Origin: JBCCZC01 sp039188505
GTDB lineage: Bacteria > Pseudomonadota > Gammaproteobacteria > Xanthomonadales > SZUA-38
Direction: 5' to 3'
DNA: 8,680 nucleotides
Assembly: GCA_039188505.1 (NCBI GenBank)
Contig: JBCCZC010000237.1
Coordinates: 1 to 8,680, forward strand
This document shows, piece by piece, positions 5,734 to 8,680 of the stretch. A model generated the notes under the pieces. The model did no database searches, was not told where the DNA came from, and worked only from the letters and a program-made list of their open reading frames with translations. Every line of letters starts with the position of its first letter. The first letter of the stretch is position 1. The position numbers and the translations under genes are program-made.

Positions 5734-6513
5734 ATGGCCCACGTTGAAACCCACGTCGACGGGCACGTCCTCGTCATCCGCCTCACTCGGCCCGAGAAGT
5801 ACAACGCGCTCAGCTTCGAGATGTACCACCTGCTTGGGCAGGCGCTGCAGCGGCTCGAGGACGACGCCGAACTGCGGGTCGCCGCGCTCATCGCCGAGGG
5901 TCGGAACTTCACGGCCGGCGTCGAGCTGGATCAGTGGGCCCCGGTCTTCGGGAGCGGCCAGGCCATTCCGGTCAATGAGGGCGAGATCGATCCCTTCGGC
6001 CTGACCGGTCCGCAACACAGCAAGCCCGTTGTCATCGGCGTCCAGGGCTACTGCTTCACGTGGGGCGTCGAGCTCCTGCTGAACACCGAGATGCGGGTGG
6101 CCGGCGCCGACACCCAGTTCCAGATGCTCGAGGTCCAGCGTGGCCTCTATCCCTGCTGCGGCGCCACGCTGCGCCTGCCGCAGGAGATCGGTTGGGGCAA
6201 CGCGCACCGCTACCTCCTGACGGGCGAACGGTGGAACGCGGAGGATGCGTTCCGCTGGGGACTCGTTCAGGAAGTGGTCCCCGCCGAGCAGGTGCACGAA
6301 GCGACGCTCGACCTGGCCCGACGTGTTGCCGCAGCGGCGCCGCTTGGCGTCCGGGGGTGTCTCGCATCGGCCCGCTATGCGCGAACGGCCGAGCGAGAAC
6401 CAGCGGTCGCCCACATGATGAAACACCTGGCCCCCGTGATGCAGAGCGAGGACGCGGCCGAGGGCGTGCAGTCCTTCCTCGAGCGGCGCGATGCCGTCTT
6501 CAAGGGACGCTAG
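5734..6513 (+). CDS. Enoyl-CoA hydratase/isomerase (crotonase) family protein
   Basis: 259 residues, a normal length for a crotonase-fold acyl-CoA enzyme of the cytosol, typically adding water to 2-enoyl-CoA. RLTRPEKYNALS (16-27) is the usual N-terminal strand and acyl-CoA contact. NFTAGVELDQW (58-68) forms the first half of the oxyanion hole. GYCFTWGVELLLNTE (105-119) gives the second half and E113, matching catalytic Glu144 of rat enoyl-CoA hydratase. FQMLEVQRGLYP (129-140) gives E133, matching Glu164. LPQEIGWGNAHRYLLTGERW and the DAFRWGLVQEVVP segment are family-typical. Both catalytic glutamates are present, so hydratase activity is likely, but the acyl chain cannot be read from sequence. 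Deviations include TWG in place of the usual GGG. The gene stands alone on the plus strand, diverges from HMG-CoA reductase, and its stop is 3 bases from the stop of the convergent membrane-protein gene. Confidence 0.93.
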   Translation: MAHVETHVDGHVLVIRLTRPEKYNALSFEMYHLLGQALQRLEDDAELRVAALIAEGRNFTAGVELDQWAPVFGSGQAIPVNEGEIDPFGLTGPQHSKPVVIGVQGYCFTWGVELLLNTEMRVAGADTQFQMLEVQRGLYPCCGATLRLPQEIGWGNAHRYLLTGERWNAEDAFRWGLVQEVVPAEQVHEATLDLARRVAAAAPLGVRGCLASARYARTAEREPAVAHMMKHLAPVMQSEDAAEGVQSFLERRDAVFKGR

Positions 6514-6516
6514 TCC

Positions 6517-6816
6517 TCAGAAATCCAGCGATTCGCCAACGGCCGGGCAAGCGGCGTGACATGCGGTCTGCCGCGGCGTCGTTATGGCGAGGAATTCCTC
6601 CGAGAAAGCACCGACCTCCGTGCGCTCGGCGGGGCGCTCGGGCATGAGGAGGACACCAAGGGCCAGGATCACGGCCACCATCGCACCCGCATAGGCGGGG
6701 AGCCGCAGGCGGGAGCGATCAGACCCCGCGGCTTCGAGCCGCCGCCGCACGCGGACCTCGAAGCCGGGGGCGGGTCGTGGCGCAGGTAGGCGTCGCAGCT
6801 GGTCGTCTATCGTCAT
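6517..6816 (-). CDS. Small single-pass membrane protein, probable anti-sigma factor
   Basis: 99 residues. A charged N-terminus of 40 residues (DDQLRRLPAPRPAPGFEVRV, then RRRLEAAG) is followed by one membrane helix at about 41-58 (AYAGAMVAVILALGVLLM) and a 40-residue tail, predicted periplasmic, that ends with C86-H87-A-A-C90. The start overlaps the sigma factor stop by 4 bases (ATGA), with only a weak GGGA upstream, so translation is probably coupled. Position, topology and overlap argue for the anti-sigma partner of the ECF factor, holding it at the membrane until a signal arrives. It lacks the HxxxCxxC zinc motif of ZAS anti-sigma factors and is shorter than most RseA- or FecR-like proteins. 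I recognise no named family. The cysteine pair may be a disulfide or metal site; that is inference. Confidence 0.8.
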   Translation of the reverse strand: MTIDDQLRRLPAPRPAPGFEVRVRRRLEAAGSDRSRLRLPAYAGAMVAVILALGVLLMPERPAERTEVGAFSEEFLAITTPRQTACHAACPAVGESLDF

Positions 6817-7415
6817 GGCTGATATTCCCGTTCGGAGGGCGAGGCAGTTCGAGGCTCCTCTCGCGCCAGGACCTCCACCCGGCTGGCGAGCTTGCGCCGG
6901 GCATGCGCAATCCGGCTCTTGACGGTCCCGAGCGGGACGCCAAGCAGCTCGGCCAGCAGCGCGTAGCCCAATCCCTCGAAGACATGCAGATAGAGCGGTT
7001 CCCGCAGGCGGGCCGGCAGACCGCGGAGGGCCGCGTCAAGCAGCGCGAGGTCACGTTCGGGCCCGGCGTCGTCGATCCGCGGCTCGCGGCGCAGGCGTTC
7101 GTGGAAGCGGAGCGCGCGGACCAGGGTCCGGCGATGTGATCGGAGCTTCTGCCGGGCAATCGCGATGAGCCAGGTGCGCAGACCCGCATCATGCCGAAAG
7201 CCGGAGAGCTTCTGCCAAGCGGTCACGAAGACGTCCTGGGCCAGGTCATCCGCCTCCGCCCGGCGGCAGTCGCCGGCGCGAACGAGGTAGGCGAAGACGG
7301 CGTCGCGATGGTCGCGCACGATGCGATCGAAGGCCGCGGACGAGCCATTGACCGCGGCCGCGATGAGCGCGCGCTCGGCGTCGAGCCCCGTGATCCGCGG
7401 ATCAGGATCCGCCAT
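6813..7415 (-). CDS. ECF-type RNA polymerase sigma factor (sigma-70 family)
   Basis: 200 residues, the standard size for an ECF sigma factor, with only regions 2 and 4. Region 2 covers about 20-97: AFDRIVRDHRDAVFAYLVR, then DDLAQDVFVTAWQKL (core polymerase binding, 56-70) and RTWLIAIARQKLRSHRR (-10 recognition). Region 4 covers about 123-178: ALRGLPARLREPLYLHVFEG, then the helix-turn-helix LAELLGVPLGTVKSRIAHAR. I chose the ATG at 7415, giving a 14-base overlap with the upstream gene. There is no clear ribosome binding site, so translation is likely coupled. Starts at 7448 or 7490 would add Cys/Pro-rich residues not expected in the family. It sits third in a four-gene overlapping set, with two exported proteins before it and a membrane protein after it, as in cell-surface signalling units. 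Its target promoters cannot be read here. Confidence 0.93.
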   Translation of the reverse strand: MADPDPRITGLDAERALIAAAVNGSSAAFDRIVRDHRDAVFAYLVRAGDCRRAEADDLAQDVFVTAWQKLSGFRHDAGLRTWLIAIARQKLRSHRRTLVRALRFHERLRREPRIDDAGPERDLALLDAALRGLPARLREPLYLHVFEGLGYALLAELLGVPLGTVKSRIAHARRKLASRVEVLAREEPRTASPSEREYQP

Positions 7416-7953
7416 GGCGTGGCAACGGCATGGCGGTGATTCGCGCATCCATGGGGGCCTCGTCGACCAGGAGCTCGTCGAACCAGGCACTCCCCGCGCC
7501 GCGGAGGAGCGCGCCGAAGGTGATCGCGGTCGCCGCGGGCGGCACGTCGAGAATCACCTCGTAGCGTGCCCAGCGTGTGTCGCCCTGGACGGGGCGGGCC
7601 GCCATGTTGTCGAAGCGGAGCACGGTCGCCTCGCCGTCGTCGCTGGCGTCGATGCGCATCCAGAGACCCGCGCCGCCGTCGACGGTTTCGGTCCGGATCA
7701 GACCGGTCAACCGCACCTTGCCACCGCGGAAACGTTCGGCGTCGATCGTCTGGCCGATGGCGCCGAAGCGATCGGCCGCGGGGGTGCGTCCCGCGATCAT
7801 GAGCGCGCGTTCTTCGCCGGCCTCCAGCGCGACGACGCCGATCTCGAAGCCGGGATCACCGTAGCGAGCCCAGCCGCTGGGCCAGGGCAGCTCCTCGGCA
7901 AGCGCAGGCGCCGCACCGAGGAACAGCAGCCAGAGGAGCAGTCGGTGTTTCAT
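7402..7953 (-). CDS. Exported beta-sandwich-like protein of unknown function
   Basis: 183 residues. Residues 1-19 are a signal peptide (KHR, then LLLWLLFLGAAPALA, cleavage before EE). The mature part carries a pattern seen in a widespread small beta-sandwich module: SGWARYGDPGFEIGV, FGAIGQTIDAERFRGGKVRLTG (here FGAIGQ then RGGKVRLTGLIRTE), GLWMRIDA, LRFDNMAARPVQGDTRW, WARYEVILDVP, ITFGALLRGAGSAWFDEL. Its order resembles galactose-binding or carbohydrate-binding jelly rolls, but no ligand is known to me. ATG 7953 overlaps the upstream TGA by one base (TGATG). A GTG codon three bases earlier is an alternative start. The C-terminal 14 bases overlap the sigma gene. As an exported protein in a sigma operon it may sense or modulate the signal; this is inference. 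Confidence 0.82.
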   Translation of the reverse strand: MKHRLLLWLLFLGAAPALAEELPWPSGWARYGDPGFEIGVVALEAGEERALMIAGRTPAADRFGAIGQTIDAERFRGGKVRLTGLIRTETVDGGAGLWMRIDASDDGEATVLRFDNMAARPVQGDTRWARYEVILDVPPAATAITFGALLRGAGSAWFDELLVDEAPMDARITAMPLPRHGGS

Positions 7954-8468
7954 CACCGCTTCGAGCCGGGCAGCGGCCCCGGCCGGCGCAGGGCGATGTA
8001 ATCGATGGTGTGCGTGTAACGCTTGTAGGTCCGTTCCTGGAATCGGGGATAGGCGCCGCGGAACCGGTCACGCCGGGTTGTCACCCGCGGGCCGCTGCCG
8101 ACCCCGACCAGTCCACCAGCGACGGAGACCACCTGGAGGGAACGAACCCAGCGCTCGTCCTGCGCCGCGGCCTGCTCCAGCCAATGCCGAGCCGTCTTCA
8201 GGTCCTGCTCCGCGCCCTGGCCGCGGGCGTAGAGCAGTCCGATCGCCGCCTGCGCCCGGCTGTCGCCGTCCTCTGCCAGGGGCGTCAGCAGCTCCAGTGC
8301 CTCCGTATGGCGGTCATCGGCGAGCAGGACTCGCGCACGCTCGATCGCCTGCTCCGCACCCTCGGCAGCCGTCTCGAAGCCGAGGTTGACCGGTGCGCCG
8401 CGCGCCTCTGCCGTGATGTCCATCGTTTCCAGCTGCGCCGCGAGCGCGGCAGCGAAGAGCAGCATCAT
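7953..8468 (-). CDS. Exported Sel1-repeat protein
   Basis: 171 residues. A short hydrophobic N-terminus (MMLLFAAALAA) may be a signal peptide, though it lacks a basic residue. Residues about 34-102 are helical, with one clear Sel1/TPR-like repeat: EALELLTPLAEDGDSRAQAA, then IGLLYARGQGAEQDLKTARH and WLEQAAAQDE, preceded by a partial helix pair (AIERARVLLADDRHTEAL). Sel1 repeats bind proteins and often occur in envelope signalling. The last 60 residues (from about 112) have a short hydrophobic VVSVAGGLVGVG and then a very basic tail (RRDRFRGAYPRFQERTYKRY) with no recognised domain. A perfect AGGAGG lies 8 bases before the ATG. It is the first gene of the overlapping set ending in the ECF sigma and membrane protein, and its stop overlaps the next ATG. 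Confidence 0.82.
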   Translation of the reverse strand: MMLLFAAALAAQLETMDITAEARGAPVNLGFETAAEGAEQAIERARVLLADDRHTEALELLTPLAEDGDSRAQAAIGLLYARGQGAEQDLKTARHWLEQAAAQDERWVRSLQVVSVAGGLVGVGSGPRVTTRRDRFRGAYPRFQERTYKRYTHTIDYIALRRPGPLPGSKR

Positions 8469-8476
8469 GTTCGAGT

Positions 8477-8482
8477 CCTCCT
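8477..8482 (-). promoter_or_regulatory. Ribosome binding site of the first gene in the sigma-factor set
   Basis: AGGAGG on the minus strand, 8 bases before the ATG at 8468. It is by far the best ribosome binding site of the four-gene set; the later genes rely on overlaps. Confidence 0.65.
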
Positions 8483-8489
8483 GGGTTCG

Positions 8490-8508
8490 GGTTCACCCCT
8501 TGGTGACC
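8490..8508. repeat. Short inverted repeat upstream of the sigma-factor set
   Basis: GGTTCACC (8490-8497) and GGTGACC (8502-8508) pair around a 4-base loop with one bulge. It lies in the 56-base gap after the transporter gene. It could be a weak terminator stem (no T-run) or an operator of the downstream genes. Confidence 0.3.
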
Positions 8509-8524
8509 GCTCGCCCGGATTTGT

Positions 8525-8680
8525 TCACACCATGCCCCAAGTCACCAGCCGCGGCACCAGGAACACCAGCGTCAGCCCGGCGAGCTGCAGCGCGATGAAG
8601 GGCAGGACGCCGCGATAGACTGTCCCGACACGGATTCCCTCGGGCGCGACCCCCTTGAGGTAGAAGATCGCGAAGCCGAC
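8525..8680 (-). CDS. TRAP transporter large permease subunit, C-terminal fragment (DctM type)
   Basis: Only the last 51 residues and the stop are in the window; the 5' part lies outside the right edge. The sequence YLKGVAPEGIRVGTVYRGVL, followed by PFIALQLAGLTLVFLVPRLV and TWGMV, matches the typical end of DctM-type subunits (a LKGVAP loop, YRGV.PF, a last membrane helix, then P.LVTW). These subunits form the cation-coupled channel that takes up organic acids delivered by a periplasmic binding protein. The stop is 56 bases before the Sel1-repeat gene on the same strand, so read-through into the sigma-factor set is possible. Confidence 0.85.
   Translation of the reverse strand, partial: VGFAIFYLKGVAPEGIRVGTVYRGVLPFIALQLAGLTLVFLVPRLVTWGMV

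Noticed and set aside
7416..7490. Longer start for the ECF sigma factor
   Set aside because: The added residues are Cys/Pro/Ser-rich and overlap the upstream gene much further. Region 2 begins shortly after the 7415 start.
7321..8001. 226-codon plus-strand open frame
   Set aside because: It lies opposite the exported beta-sandwich gene and sigma start, and its composition and lack of motifs mark it as non-coding.

Overview
The window is high-GC bacterial DNA with dense, often overlapping genes, exported proteins with Sec signal peptides, a Gram-negative-type diacylglycerol kinase and the tail of a TRAP transporter permease. This suggests a proteobacterium, most likely an environmental or marine gammaproteobacterium. 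That assignment is inference; no rRNA or other marker gene is present. I see no tRNA, rRNA, CRISPR array, insertion sequence or phage gene.

Left part (1-2133, minus strand): two translationally coupled genes for exported proteins. First comes an unrecognised 257-residue secreted protein. Its TGA overlaps the ATG of a secreted zinc metalloprotease (HELLH motif, later GSSISH and a candidate Met-turn, glycine linker, C-terminal P/Homo B domain) that runs off the window's left edge. The next 805 bases (2134-2938) contain no convincing gene. They hold inverted repeats and a possible decayed open frame.

Middle part (2939-6513): dgkA on the plus strand converges on a RidA-family protein with a signal peptide (minus). 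Upstream of that, also on the minus strand, is a 522-residue HMG-CoA reductase that keeps all four catalytic residues of the family and carries an extra N-terminal domain of about 120 residues. Divergent from it, across a 153-base gap, is an enoyl-CoA hydratase/crotonase with both catalytic glutamates. The pair may connect acyl-CoA (for example leucine) catabolism with HMG-CoA and mevalonate, but this is inference.

Right part (6517-8468, minus strand): four overlapping genes run in the order exported Sel1-repeat protein, exported beta-sandwich-like protein, ECF sigma factor, and a 99-residue single-pass membrane protein in the anti-sigma position. Overlaps of 1, 14 and 4 bases imply a single translationally coupled unit. 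This looks like a cell-surface signalling cassette with an unusual anti-sigma candidate (no N-terminal zinc motif, a CHAAC cysteine pair at the periplasmic end), and it is the best candidate here for an undescribed system. At the far right is the C-terminal end of a TRAP transporter large permease (DctM type).
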